From NCBI RefSeq assembly GCF_900188275.1, contig NZ_FZNY01000001.1, positions 992,001 to 1,056,000 of the forward strand: a stretch of DNA of 64,000 bases, written 5' to 3'. A model generated the notes under the pieces. That model was not told where the DNA came from, searched no databases, and was given only the letters and a program-made list of their open reading frames with translations. The translations under genes were made by a program, and so were the position numbers. The DNA is from Dokdonia pacifica (GTDB lineage: Bacteria > Bacteroidota > Bacteroidia > Flavobacteriales > Flavobacteriaceae). Below are positions 1 through 7,982 of this stretch, one piece after another (the first letter of the stretch is position 1; every line of letters starts with the position of its first letter).

Positions 1-983
1 TTTCTTCCTATTTCAAATTGTTTATGAATTTGTGCTGCATAATTCCCTTCTCCTTTCATGCGTTGTCCAAACCTAGAATCATTTAATTGTCCTCCATGGC
101 AATCGGCTATTTGATTCAATACTTTATCTGCTTTGTCTGGTAACGTTTTACGAATCCAATCTTCAAAAATCCCTCCTATAGCTCCATTTAATCTTACAAT
201 AGTATACCCTACCTTTAGAGCCCCTCTATGAGCAATTTCTTTTAATAAGGGTAAAATCTCATGCGTGTTAATACCTGGAATCATAGGTCCAGCCATCACC
301 ATTACTGGAATTCCTTCGTTACTTAAACGCTCTATGGCTTGCAGTCTCTTTTTGATAGTTGCAGTGCGAGGCTCCATGAGTCGTCTTGTCTCTTCAGACA
401 GCGTAGTTACTGAAAAAATAACCCTACACAAATTGTCTTTAGCAAGTGCTTTCAAAATATCAATATCACGAGTTACCAAAGTGTTTTTGGTAATAATACC
501 AACGGGATGTTTGTACTTTAAGAATAGTTGTAATAACTGTCTCGTAATTTTCAATTTCTTCTCTATGGGTTGATAACAATCTGTATTTCCTGACAGTACA
601 ATGGTAGCTGCTTCCCAGGACGAGCTTTGTAATTTCTTTTCAAGTAAGCTAGGCGCATTTTTCTTTACCAATATTTTTTGCTCAAAGTCCAGTCCAGCGC
701 CATAACCCCAATATTCATGACTATTGCGAGCATAACAATAAATACATCCATGCTCACAGCCTTGGTAAGGATTTAAAGAATAGCCCATACCTACATCTGG
801 ACTGGTGACTTTGTTTACAATAGTTTTTGGAAAGGTCTCTATATATACCGTTTTTGGATTATTTGGAAGTTCGTTTTCGCGAAAGCAAAATTCTAAGAAG
901 TCATCACGCATCTCTTCACTATGTTCAAAAAAGCGATTAGATACATGTATTTGAGCACCACGTCCTTTTATTGATTCTTTCAT
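1..983 (-). CDS. PA0069-family radical SAM protein (C-terminus cut by window edge)
   Basis: I translated this by hand from the ATG at 983-981; 327 residues are visible and there is no stop before the window edge, so the 3' end is missing. The radical SAM cluster motif CEHGCIYC (C76, C80, C83) is a CX3CX2C that binds the 4Fe-4S cluster used to cleave S-adenosylmethionine. The flanking SLNPYQG and, later, MVMAGPMIPGIN and LNGAIGGIFEDW stretches match the family called PA0069 or Rv2578c, related to spore photoproduct lyase-like proteins; the substrate is unknown. It is divergent from the oxidoreductase on the plus strand. One copy of the TTTCGCGAAA palindrome is inside it (875-884), read as CFREN. 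Confidence 0.88.
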   Translation of the reverse strand, partial: MKESIKGRGAQIHVSNRFFEHSEEMRDDFLEFCFRENELPNNPKTVYIETFPKTIVNKVTSPDVGMGYSLNPYQGCEHGCIYCYARNSHEYWGYGAGLDFEQKILVKKNAPSLLEKKLQSSSWEAATIVLSGNTDCYQPIEKKLKITRQLLQLFLKYKHPVGIITKNTLVTRDIDILKALAKDNLCRVIFSVTTLSEETRRLMEPRTATIKKRLQAIERLSNEGIPVMVMAGPMIPGINTHEILPLLKEIAHRGALKVGYTIVRLNGAIGGIFEDWIRKTLPDKADKVLNQIADCHGGQLNDSRFGQRMKGEGNYAAQIHKQFEIGR

Positions 984-989
984 ATATGC

Positions 990-999
990 TTTCGCGAAA
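990..999. repeat. Intergenic TTTCGCGAAA palindrome
   Basis: TTTCGCGAAA, 6 bp upstream of the radical SAM start codon (minus strand), in the divergent interval with the oxidoreductase. Confidence 0.75.
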
Positions 1000-1109
1000 A
1001 CAGAAGCCTTCTGTATTAAAATTGGATTTAATACAAAAATATGGAAATATTCCATAAATGCAACTATTTAAAAGAATTAATTAACTTTAGAAAAATTAAT
1101 CTCATCACC

Positions 1110-2522
1110 ATGAAACGTCGTTCCTTTATTAAAAAATCTGCTGTAGCTAGTACGGCTTTTACTATCGTCCCTAGTTTTGTTCTAGGAGGAAACCATATTG
1201 CACCTAGCGATACCTTATATATTGCTGCAGTTGGTGTAGGTGGAAGAGGCGGTGGTGTGGTAAGAGATCTCACCAATCATGGGAAAGTAAAATTTGTTGC
1301 TTTATGTGATGTAGATGATAAGATGGGAGCAGGGAGTTATAAATTACATCCCAATGCAAAGCAGTATCGTGACTTTAGAAAAATATACGACAATCATCTC
1401 AATGATATTGATGCCATTATGGTGGGGACACCAGATCATACACACGCAACTATCGCGCTTCCTTTTATGCGTGAAAAAAAACATGCCTATGTAGAAAAAC
1501 CCCTAACCCATAATATCTATGAAGCACGCCTTATGGCTGAAACTGCTGCAAAACAAGGTATTGTTACTCAAATGGGAAATCAAGGGGCTTCTGGAGATGG
1601 GATTCGTATAGCACAAGAATGGATTAATGCTGGAGTCATTGGGAAAGTACATCGTGTAGACTGTTGGACCAACAGACCTGTATGGCCACAAGGATTTAAG
1701 CATATTACACAAGGACAAACCGTTCCAGATCATTTAGATTGGGATTTATGGTTAGGTCCTGCAGCCACACGTCCATATAATGAGAATTACCTTCCTTTTA
1801 AATGGAGAGGTTTCTGGGATTTTGGAACAGGTGCTATGGGAGATATGGGATGTCATATCATGGAAACTCCTTTTAAAACATTAGACTTAGGTTTTCCATA
1901 TGAAGCAGAAGCGAGTTGTACGACCATTTGGTCTGGTGATTTTGTAGAAGCCGATTATTCTGAAGCATGTCCTCCAAGCTCAATTGTTCGTTTAAAATTT
2001 GACTCTCCAACACAAGGAGATGTTTCTTTAAATTGGTATGATGGCGGTATTATGCCTGATCTTCCATCAGAATTAAAAGATGGAGAAAAACCTGGCGACG
2101 GTGGTGGTGGAAGTATCTTTTATGGTACCGATGGTATTATGATTACAGATACGTATTCTCGTAATCCTAGATTACTTCCTAGTGAGCGAATGAAAGACTT
2201 TAAAAGCCCTGCCGAAACTATTGCACGTGTAAAGACATCACATGCTGGCGAGTGGATTGAAGCGTGTCTAAACAATAAACCTACTTCTTCTCCTTTTTCT
2301 TATGGAGGACCGCTTACCGAAGCTGTATTAATGGGTAATCTTGCCATTAAAGCATTTCAATACAAAACCTTAAAAGATGGTAAGAAAGTGGGTGATTGGG
2401 ATCCATATGAGTATCCTGGACGCCGTACTATAAAATGGGACGGTGCTAATATGCGTGTAACCAATTATGAAGCGGCAAATGCATGGGTGAAACGTGCCTA
2501 TCGAGAAGGATGGGAGCTGTAA
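1110..2522 (+). CDS. Gfo/Idh/MocA family oxidoreductase with Tat signal
   Basis: A 470-residue NAD(P)-dependent oxidoreductase. I prefer the ATG at 1110 over an upstream in-frame ATG at 1041, because it starts directly with a twin-arginine signal (MKRRSFIKKSAVASTAF), giving export of a folded, cofactor-bearing protein. The Rossmann segment IAAVGVGGRGGG and the EKP motif (YVEKPLTHN) that carries the conserved lysine of this superfamily are both visible. C-terminal text such as WDFGTGAMGDMGCHIMETPF is typical of Bacteroidota members thought to act on sugars or glycans in the periplasm. The substrate cannot be told from sequence. It appears monocistronic, with no obvious partner. Confidence 0.9.
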   Translation: MKRRSFIKKSAVASTAFTIVPSFVLGGNHIAPSDTLYIAAVGVGGRGGGVVRDLTNHGKVKFVALCDVDDKMGAGSYKLHPNAKQYRDFRKIYDNHLNDIDAIMVGTPDHTHATIALPFMREKKHAYVEKPLTHNIYEARLMAETAAKQGIVTQMGNQGASGDGIRIAQEWINAGVIGKVHRVDCWTNRPVWPQGFKHITQGQTVPDHLDWDLWLGPAATRPYNENYLPFKWRGFWDFGTGAMGDMGCHIMETPFKTLDLGFPYEAEASCTTIWSGDFVEADYSEACPPSSIVRLKFDSPTQGDVSLNWYDGGIMPDLPSELKDGEKPGDGGGGSIFYGTDGIMITDTYSRNPRLLPSERMKDFKSPAETIARVKTSHAGEWIEACLNNKPTSSPFSYGGPLTEAVLMGNLAIKAFQYKTLKDGKKVGDWDPYEYPGRRTIKWDGANMRVTNYEAANAWVKRAYREGWEL

Positions 2523-2595
2523 CGTTTTACCAAAACTATAGTCTAATACGTTAAAAGCATATTAAATAACACTTATCTTAATAGTTCTATCTCAT

Positions 2596-3165
2596 TTGAA
2601 AAAGAAAAACATACTACCATTATTTGCTATCATTTCTTTTATCCTTGGACTTTTTCTTTACTTCAAATATGAAGATTTAGCATTAATGATTTTATGTTTT
2701 TTTATCCCTGTATTCATTACTTTGATCATAACCTATATTGAATACGAAAAAGTCACTACTGGAAATGACTACGTTATGTTATCAAAAAGGAAAGTTCCTA
2801 CTGATTGGAAATGGACTTTTTTTATTGTGGTCATCATGATCAGTTTCAAAAACCTAACAGTATATTCTGGAATACTAATTATTCTTATAATTATCTATGC
2901 TTTTTTAGCATACACAATGTCAAAACGACGTACGTTTACTATAAATATGTCGGGTGTTAAAGAATTAAATATTCAAGAGAAGAAAAGAGAAATTTCTGAA
3001 ATCACTCATTTTGAAATTTATGGAAATAATGTAGAAATGAGATTCAATACTAACGAGTTTTTACAAATCAATAAGAGTGAATTATTATATCCTAAATGGG
3101 ATATTTTTACTTCTCAAATGAATGAGTTAAAACTTTACATAAATCTACAAAAGGAGAAGGAGTAA
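2596..3165 (+). CDS. Hypothetical membrane protein, four predicted helices
   Basis: A 189-residue protein of no family I recognise. The start is a TTG at 2596; no ATG fits better. Two hydrophobic segments lie at about residues 7-23 and 29-47, a short polar loop follows, and two more lie at about 73-88 and 90-108. The last 80 residues are soluble and end in a charged KEKE. That plan (paired helices, then a cytoplasmic tail rich in beta-strand-like sequence) resembles small bacterial PH-like membrane proteins, but this is a guess. The gene is convergent with the head-GIN gene; the stops are 7 bp apart and their codons lie in the arms of a hairpin. Confidence 0.6.
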   Translation: MKKKNILPLFAIISFILGLFLYFKYEDLALMILCFFIPVFITLIITYIEYEKVTTGNDYVMLSKRKVPTDWKWTFFIVVIMISFKNLTVYSGILIILIIIYAFLAYTMSKRRTFTINMSGVKELNIQEKKREISEITHFEIYGNNVEMRFNTNEFLQINKSELLYPKWDIFTSQMNELKLYINLQKEKE

Positions 3166-3182
3166 CAATAAATTATTCCTTC
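3156..3182. terminator. Hairpin formed by the two convergent gene ends
   Basis: GAAGGAGTAA at 3156-3165 pairs with TTATTCCTTC at 3173-3182 (one G-U pair) around a 7-nt loop. Each arm contains the stop codon of one of the two convergent genes. There is no long U-run, so this is a possible shared weak terminator only. Confidence 0.35.
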
Positions 3183-4003
3183 TTCAAGATTTTCGCCTTA
3201 TTCTTTAGTCCAGTTACCGTTATGGTAGGCTCGCCATAAAGTTGCAAGACAGCACTGTCTTGTGCATATAAGGTAATGGCTTCTTTTACTTGCATATAAG
3301 CATCTGAAGAATCTGAAAGATTAATTTCTGTTGTAGTTACTAACGCTTCTTTGGCAGTTAGCTTTCCATTTCCCGTTAACGTCAGGTTTGCGGTTGCGAT
3401 CGTACCATCTAGTAATAGTTTTGACGTATCACTTACTTGAGCGATAAGTGTATCTACAATAGCATACATTTTTAAGGTAGCTCTCCCATCTAAGGTTACA
3501 TTACTTGATGCCGATTTTGTTTTAAGAGTACCATCTGCATCACTAAACAATTCAATATCAATAGCACCAGTATATGATAGATCGAGTTCAAATTTTGAAG
3601 ATTTACCTGCTGTAAGTACTAAGTTGTCTCCATTTATAAGACCTTCTGCTTTTAAACGAGCTTTATTATTTAAATGAATCTCAGCAATCGTACTAACAGT
3701 GATCGTAATTTTAAACTTTTTCTTTTTTACGATACGATGTGTTGCTGTTATTTTAAGTGTATTATCTTCTATAGTAAACTGAATAACATCTATCAGATTA
3801 TCATCTGTCTCTATCGAATATGCATTGGTAGCGCCTTGATTTAGTTCAATATCAAAGTCCCCATCAATATCAATAATATCAAAGGATTCTTCAAGTGCAA
3901 CTTCTTTTAAGGTAACAATTCCTGAGCCTTTGATTTTAGGCAATTGTTGTCCAAGCATACTCATACTCATAAAGAGTACAATTACAATCCATAGTTTTTT
4001 CAT
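3173..4003 (-). CDS. Head-GIN (DUF2807) domain secreted protein
   Basis: A 276-residue exported protein: residues 1-18 are a signal peptide (MKKLWIVIVLFMSMSMLGQ). The segment from GSGIVTLKEV through FDIIDIDGDFDIELNQG to DNTLKI is the usual opening of the DUF2807 or head-GIN family, which continues as a right-handed beta-helix-like repeat of short strands (KSSKFELDLS, SDTSKLLLDG). These proteins are common in Bacteroidota and are described as putative adhesins, with no proven function. It lies downstream of the crotonase gene, 45 bp away on the same strand, and could be the last gene of that group. Confidence 0.8.
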   Translation of the reverse strand: MKKLWIVIVLFMSMSMLGQQLPKIKGSGIVTLKEVALEESFDIIDIDGDFDIELNQGATNAYSIETDDNLIDVIQFTIEDNTLKITATHRIVKKKKFKITITVSTIAEIHLNNKARLKAEGLINGDNLVLTAGKSSKFELDLSYTGAIDIELFSDADGTLKTKSASSNVTLDGRATLKMYAIVDTLIAQVSDTSKLLLDGTIATANLTLTGNGKLTAKEALVTTTEINLSDSSDAYMQVKEAITLYAQDSAVLQLYGEPTITVTGLKNKAKILKKE

Positions 4004-4048
4004 GTGATTATAGAATGTATTAATTAATTCTGTATTTGGAACTCAAAA

Positions 4049-4831
4049 TTACTTTCCAGGAAAATTGGCTTTGCGTTTTTCTAGAAAAGCGGTAGTTCCT
4101 TCTTTAAAATCTTCTGTACCAAAACATGTACCAAAAGCATCTATTTCTGCTTTAAAACCATCTACTCCATTTTTAAAACCTGCATTAATGGCTTTAATTC
4201 CTTCGGCAATAGCTACCGATGAGTTTCGCATTATTTTTCCTGCGATTTTCTCTGCAAGTGGAATTAACTCTTCTTGTGTTACTACATGATTTACAAGTCC
4301 GTAACTCAATGCTGTATTTGCATCTATCATACCAGCAGTCATGATCATCTCCATAGCGCGTCCTTTACCTACTAATTGTGGTAAACGCTGTGTTCCTCCA
4401 TATCCTGGAATAACACCGAGAGAAACTTCTGGTAATCCCATGCGTGCATTATCACTTGCGATTCTAAAATGTGCTGCCATAGCAAGTTCTAAACCGCCAC
4501 CTAAAGCAAATCCGTTTACGGCTGCAATCACAGGTGTGTTTAAGTTTTCTACAAAATCAAATAAATCTTCCTGTCCTTTTCTAGCGAGTTCGGCGCCTTG
4601 ATCTACAGAAAAATCAGCAAATTCAGAAATATCTGCCCCTGCAACAAATGCTTTCTCTCCTGTACCTGTAATGATAATTACTTTTGTGGTTGTGTCTTCG
4701 TTAGCTTTCGCGAAAGCGGAATGCAATTCGGCAATGGTTTCCTTATTTAAGGCATTTAATTTTGTGGGTCTATTAATTGTGATGGTTGTTATACCATCGT
4801 TTTGATTTACAAGAATGTTGTTATAATCCAT
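4049..4831 (-). CDS. Enoyl-CoA hydratase/isomerase (crotonase) family protein
   Basis: A 260-residue crotonase, the normal length for a short-chain enoyl-CoA hydratase that adds water to trans-2-enoyl-CoA in fatty-acid or amino-acid breakdown. The oxyanion-hole segments KAFVAGADISEF and NGFALGGGLELA are intact. Both catalytic glutamates of the hydratase type are present, in GGGLELA and in GLPEVSLGVIPGYGGTQRL, which favours a hydratase over a pure isomerase. It starts 24 bp after the histidine kinase stop on the same strand. A TTTCGCGAAA palindrome (4706-4715) is read as SAFAKAN in the N-terminal third. Confidence 0.9.
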   Translation of the reverse strand: MDYNNILVNQNDGITTITINRPTKLNALNKETIAELHSAFAKANEDTTTKVIIITGTGEKAFVAGADISEFADFSVDQGAELARKGQEDLFDFVENLNTPVIAAVNGFALGGGLELAMAAHFRIASDNARMGLPEVSLGVIPGYGGTQRLPQLVGKGRAMEMIMTAGMIDANTALSYGLVNHVVTQEELIPLAEKIAGKIMRNSSVAIAEGIKAINAGFKNGVDGFKAEIDAFGTCFGTEDFKEGTTAFLEKRKANFPGK

Positions 4832-4855
4832 GTTTTTTATATCTAGGTGTGTGTT

Positions 4856-6307
4856 TTATTCTTTGGGGAATCTTACTGTAAATACAGTTCCTTTTCCTTC
4901 TTGGGATGTAAAATTAATACTTCCATTATAGGTTTCCATAATATTCTTTACCATGGCAAGACCGAGTCCCATCCCACTTGTTTTTGTGGTGAATTTTGGT
5001 TCAAATATTTTAGGTTTATTTTCTTCTGTAATTCCAATTCCGTTATCGCTTACTGTAATCAAAACCTCAGCATCTACCGTTTGTACATCTACTAGAATTT
5101 TAGGCGACTCTGTATTTTTAGTAGCTTGAATTGCGTTTTTAACTAAGTTGGTTACTACTCGTATTAATTGAGTTCTATCAAACTTTGCACGTATTTCATG
5201 GTCCGCTTTCGCGAAAGCGATATTACGTTCTCTAAATATATCTAACGCCAGTTTTACTACATTAGAAACATCTAACGTTTCACTTTGTTGCGCAGGCATA
5301 TCTGCAAAGTTTGAAAATGCAGAAGCAATACTACTCATAGTATCAATTTGTTGAATAAGTGTATTACTGTATTCTTTAATTTTTATGTTAATCTCTGGGT
5401 CTTCAGGATCAAAACGTCTTTCAAAACTCTGCACCGTTAATCGCATAGGAGTTAACGGGTTTTTGATCTCATGAGCTACTTGTTTTGCCATTTCGCGCCA
5501 AGCAGCTTCACGTTCATTTTGAGCTAATTGAGCAGCACTTTCTTCTAGCTCATCTATCATTCTATTATAGGCAGAAACTAGCGTTAATAACTCTGTTGGA
5601 AGGCTTTTAGTGTCTACTTTTTTATTACGCCTATCTAGTTGTGTTTCTTTGATTTTTTCTTCAATATCTTTAAGGCGAAGTGTAATATACCTCGCTAGAA
5701 TAAACGCCAGAAAAATAGCTGTGATAAAAACGATAAGTGCCACAACTCCTATACGTATGAGGAGCTCTCGCATTTCTTTATTAATAAATGACTCACTGTC
5801 TTCATATTGTATTTGAAGAATCGCTAATCGTTTAAACTTCGGGTCATCTATATAGGAATAGGATATCTGTTGTGGTATTTCTGTATCTACTCGCTCTACA
5901 TATCTTTTTTCTAAAGCACTAGCTAATGTCTCTAAAATACGTTTGGGTATGGTTTTTTGAACAGAACTCTTAAAAAGATCTTCTGTAGAAGAAATTAAAG
6001 GGTTTCCTTCTAAATCATAAAGTGTAATATTTTCTCCATGAATACGGGCAATCTCATAAATTTCGTCTTTAAAGATTAAATGAATTTTATCTGTTTGAAG
6101 TAAGAATGTGGTCTCTTTAAGAGTTCTATCTATATCTTTTTTTATAGCATTTTCTTTACGCTCTAAACGGTCTTTATTATAATCTTTTATTTGCTCTCTA
6201 TATTGAAAATAGGTAATCCCAGAAATTAAAGAAAAGGTAATTAATACCAATATGAGCATAGAGGTAAAAATTCGAAAGCTTAATGATTTAGTGTTTAAAT
6301 TGAGCAC
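4856..6307 (-). CDS. Membrane histidine kinase with HAMP domain, NtrY-like
   Basis: A 483-residue sensor kinase. A first membrane helix (about residues 12-34) is followed by an extracytoplasmic sensing domain of about 150 residues, a second helix (about 187-209), HAMP, and the kinase core. The phosphoacceptor is H279 in VAHEIKNPLTPMRL, the form seen in NtrY-type kinases. The N box (LVKNAIQATKN), G1 (DNGIGI) and G2 (GMGLGLAMVKNI) are all intact, so it should be active. No response regulator is adjacent, so its partner lies elsewhere. It follows hemJ by 72 bp and may be co-transcribed with it. Palindrome at 5207-5216, read as IAFAKAD. Confidence 0.92.
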   Translation of the reverse strand: MLNLNTKSLSFRIFTSMLILVLITFSLISGITYFQYREQIKDYNKDRLERKENAIKKDIDRTLKETTFLLQTDKIHLIFKDEIYEIARIHGENITLYDLEGNPLISSTEDLFKSSVQKTIPKRILETLASALEKRYVERVDTEIPQQISYSYIDDPKFKRLAILQIQYEDSESFINKEMRELLIRIGVVALIVFITAIFLAFILARYITLRLKDIEEKIKETQLDRRNKKVDTKSLPTELLTLVSAYNRMIDELEESAAQLAQNEREAAWREMAKQVAHEIKNPLTPMRLTVQSFERRFDPEDPEINIKIKEYSNTLIQQIDTMSSIASAFSNFADMPAQQSETLDVSNVVKLALDIFRERNIAFAKADHEIRAKFDRTQLIRVVTNLVKNAIQATKNTESPKILVDVQTVDAEVLITVSDNGIGITEENKPKIFEPKFTTKTSGMGLGLAMVKNIMETYNGSINFTSQEGKGTVFTVRFPKE

Positions 6308-6379
6308 TGGGTTTTTTCTTAAATGACTAAGGTACTAAGATTACTTTTTTATTAGATAGATAATGTTCTTATAACTTTG

Positions 6380-6931
6380 TTAAGCATCTGGGTTTTTTTC
6401 TTGAATCTTACGATATAATCGTATGCCAAGCATTAATAAAACACCTAGACCAATGATTCCAAATACGCCGTATATCCAGTGGGTTGCACTTTTTGTAACA
6501 GCTAGAAAAACAACTGCAAATAAAATAAGAGTCGCACCTTCATTCCATATACGCATAAACTTAGAAGAATACTTAAATTCTCCTCTTTGAAATTGTTTGT
6601 GAATACTCCATGTCTTTGCATGATAGATATATAGCAATATCACAAAACCTAACTTTATTTGCATCCATGGGCTTTCTAATAATGTAGGTGCAATGTGCAA
6701 CATCAAGAAGGCAAATAGAGAGCAAAGCACTAATGAGGGTCCTGTTATAATTTTCCAAAGGCGCTTGGCCATCAGACCTAGTTGTTTCCCCAAAATCTCA
6801 CGATCTGGAGATGGTTTTTCATTAGCTTCTACTTGATACACAAAAAGCCGTGGCATATAGAAGAGTCCTGCAAACCAAGTTACCATAAAAATAATGTGGA
6901 GTGCTTTTATATAGTTATAGTATTCTGCCAT
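6380..6931 (-). CDS. hemJ: Protoporphyrinogen oxidase HemJ (CopD/UPF0093 family)
   Basis: A 183-residue integral membrane protein with about five hydrophobic helices. The opening KALHIIFMVTWFAGLFYMPRLFVY is the HemJ signature, including the N-terminal histidine thought to bind heme. HemJ oxidises protoporphyrinogen IX to protoporphyrin IX in bacteria lacking HemG and HemY, and neither of those is seen here, while the other late heme enzymes are. CopD family proteins share the fold, but the length and N-terminus favour HemJ. A TATCTTTG -7 box (6936-6943, minus strand) lies only 4 bp before the ATG, so its message probably has almost no leader. Confidence 0.85.
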   Translation of the reverse strand: MAEYYNYIKALHIIFMVTWFAGLFYMPRLFVYQVEANEKPSPDREILGKQLGLMAKRLWKIITGPSLVLCSLFAFLMLHIAPTLLESPWMQIKLGFVILLYIYHAKTWSIHKQFQRGEFKYSSKFMRIWNEGATLILFAVVFLAVTKSATHWIYGVFGIIGLGVLLMLGIRLYRKIQEKNPDA

Positions 6932-6935
6932 ATAG

Positions 6936-6943
6936 CAAAGATA
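6936..6943 (-). promoter_or_regulatory. Flavobacterial -7 box (TATCTTTG) for hemJ
   Basis: An exact match to the Bacteroidota TAnnTTTG element on the minus strand, ending 4 bp before the hemJ start codon. I see no clear TTG at -33. If used, transcription would start at or very near the ATG. Confidence 0.45.
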
Positions 6944-6950
6944 CGCGATC

Positions 6951-7000
6951 CCTATAAATAGTAAAAAGCCTTCGTACGAAGGCTTTTTACTATTTATAGG
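6951..7000 (-). terminator. 50-bp perfect palindrome, probable bidirectional terminator
   Basis: Two 25-bp arms, 6951-6975 and 6976-7000, are perfectly complementary with no mismatch; the centre reads TTCGTACGAA. Each arm carries GCCTTCGT flanked by an A5 or T5 run, so either strand gives a strong stem with a U-rich side. It stands 21 bp past the stop of the outer-membrane barrel gene (minus strand) and just upstream of the hemJ promoter, fitting a terminator that insulates hemJ. Confidence 0.7.
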
Positions 7001-7021
7001 ACTTATTATGTCTTTCTTACA

Positions 7022-7681
7022 TTAAAAGAAAACATTAAAACCTGCATTAAAAGTTATAGTGTTGTTTATATTTCTAAAATTACTTTCATTATCATCTTTA
7101 TCTTTAGAAGATGTAGAAATGTACCCTATTCCTAAATCTACAGAAACAAAATCATTTAAGAAGAAAGCTACTCCCCCATTAAAACCATATGCAAAAATAG
7201 ATCTTCTTGTCTCTGTTGAGTTTATAATATCATCTCCGATAATAACATTTTCACTTTCTGCTTTTAAAGAGCCAAAACCAATAGACCCTTCTAAAAAAGG
7301 TTTAATTTTCGTTTTTCCAAAATAATAACGAACAAAAGGAGAAGCTATAATAGAAGTGCTTTTACTCTCAAGATCAGAATCGTCACTCTTGAATTTTCCT
7401 GTACTAAAAGCTACTTCTGCTCCTACCGCCAGATTATCAATTACAAAATATCCAGTACTTGGTGCTATTGAAAAAAAGGTGTTAGTTCCCAAATCTATAT
7501 CGTCAATATTGTCACTTTTCACTTTTAAACTCTCACTAGAAAAGTTAAAGCTAGAACTACCTCCAACAATAAAATTACCTTTGGTTGTAGGAGGAATAGA
7601 AGTATCATCACCTGATTGAGAAAAACCAGAAAAAGAATAAAAGAATAAAGTTAAAATAAATAGTGTTTTTAATGATTGCAT
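7022..7681 (-). CDS. Outer-membrane beta-barrel protein
   Basis: A 219-residue exported protein with a signal peptide (MQSLKTLFILTLFFYSFSGFSQ). The rest is alternating polar and aromatic strands (FIVGGSSSFNFSS, FFSIAPSTGYFVIDNLAVGAEV, PFVRYYFGKTKIKPFLEGSIGFG, VSVDLGIGYIS) ending in NAGFNVFF; a terminal phenylalanine is the usual signal for the BAM insertion machinery. It fits the eight-stranded OmpW or PorT-like barrel class. No pore substrate can be read. Acidic, serine-rich inserts (SDDSDLESKS, SSKDKDDNESN) look like extracellular loops. It seems to be transcribed alone and stops at the 50-bp palindrome. Confidence 0.8.
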   Translation of the reverse strand: MQSLKTLFILTLFFYSFSGFSQSGDDTSIPPTTKGNFIVGGSSSFNFSSESLKVKSDNIDDIDLGTNTFFSIAPSTGYFVIDNLAVGAEVAFSTGKFKSDDSDLESKSTSIIASPFVRYYFGKTKIKPFLEGSIGFGSLKAESENVIIGDDIINSTETRRSIFAYGFNGGVAFFLNDFVSVDLGIGYISTSSKDKDDNESNFRNINNTITFNAGFNVFF

Positions 7682-7982
7682 AAATTGAAATGAATTAGTT
7701 GTTAAAATGATTTTTTAAGACAATATATCTTGCTTATTGTCTGATTATAAGTATTAAACCCTTACAATATGTTACAGATTATCTCTGATAATAAGATTTA
7801 AAAAACGAAAAAAATTATGTCCAAAAACTGTGACTATTTTTCTTTGAATCTTCTGCAATCTAGGATACAACTTTGTGAAGAAAAAACTACATATCCGTAG
7901 ATTAAACAATATACGGAAGTAAAAAAGCCTAGTAGATTTCTCTACTAGGCCAATATTCTTTAGTTTATTACTTTGTATCTTT
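7682..7982. other. Intergenic stretch without a gene
   Basis: About 300 bp, strongly AT-rich, between two minus-strand genes. It holds the terminator at 7927-7950 of the BNR gene, and a 7-bp inverted repeat, GACAATA at 7719-7725 with TATTGTC at 7735-7741, upstream of the barrel gene; this could be a regulator site for that gene. I see no ORF or RNA gene. Confidence 0.5.
7927..7950 (-). terminator. Rho-independent terminator of the BNR-repeat gene
   Basis: A 10-bp perfect stem (GCCTAGTAGA with TCTACTAGGC) around a 4-nt loop, followed on the minus strand by a T6 run. It lies about 32 bp past the stop codon. Confidence 0.8.

Noticed and set aside
1041-1109. ATG at 1041 as start of the oxidoreductase
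   Set aside because: The 23 extra residues lack export features, while the ATG at 1110 begins directly with a twin-arginine signal.
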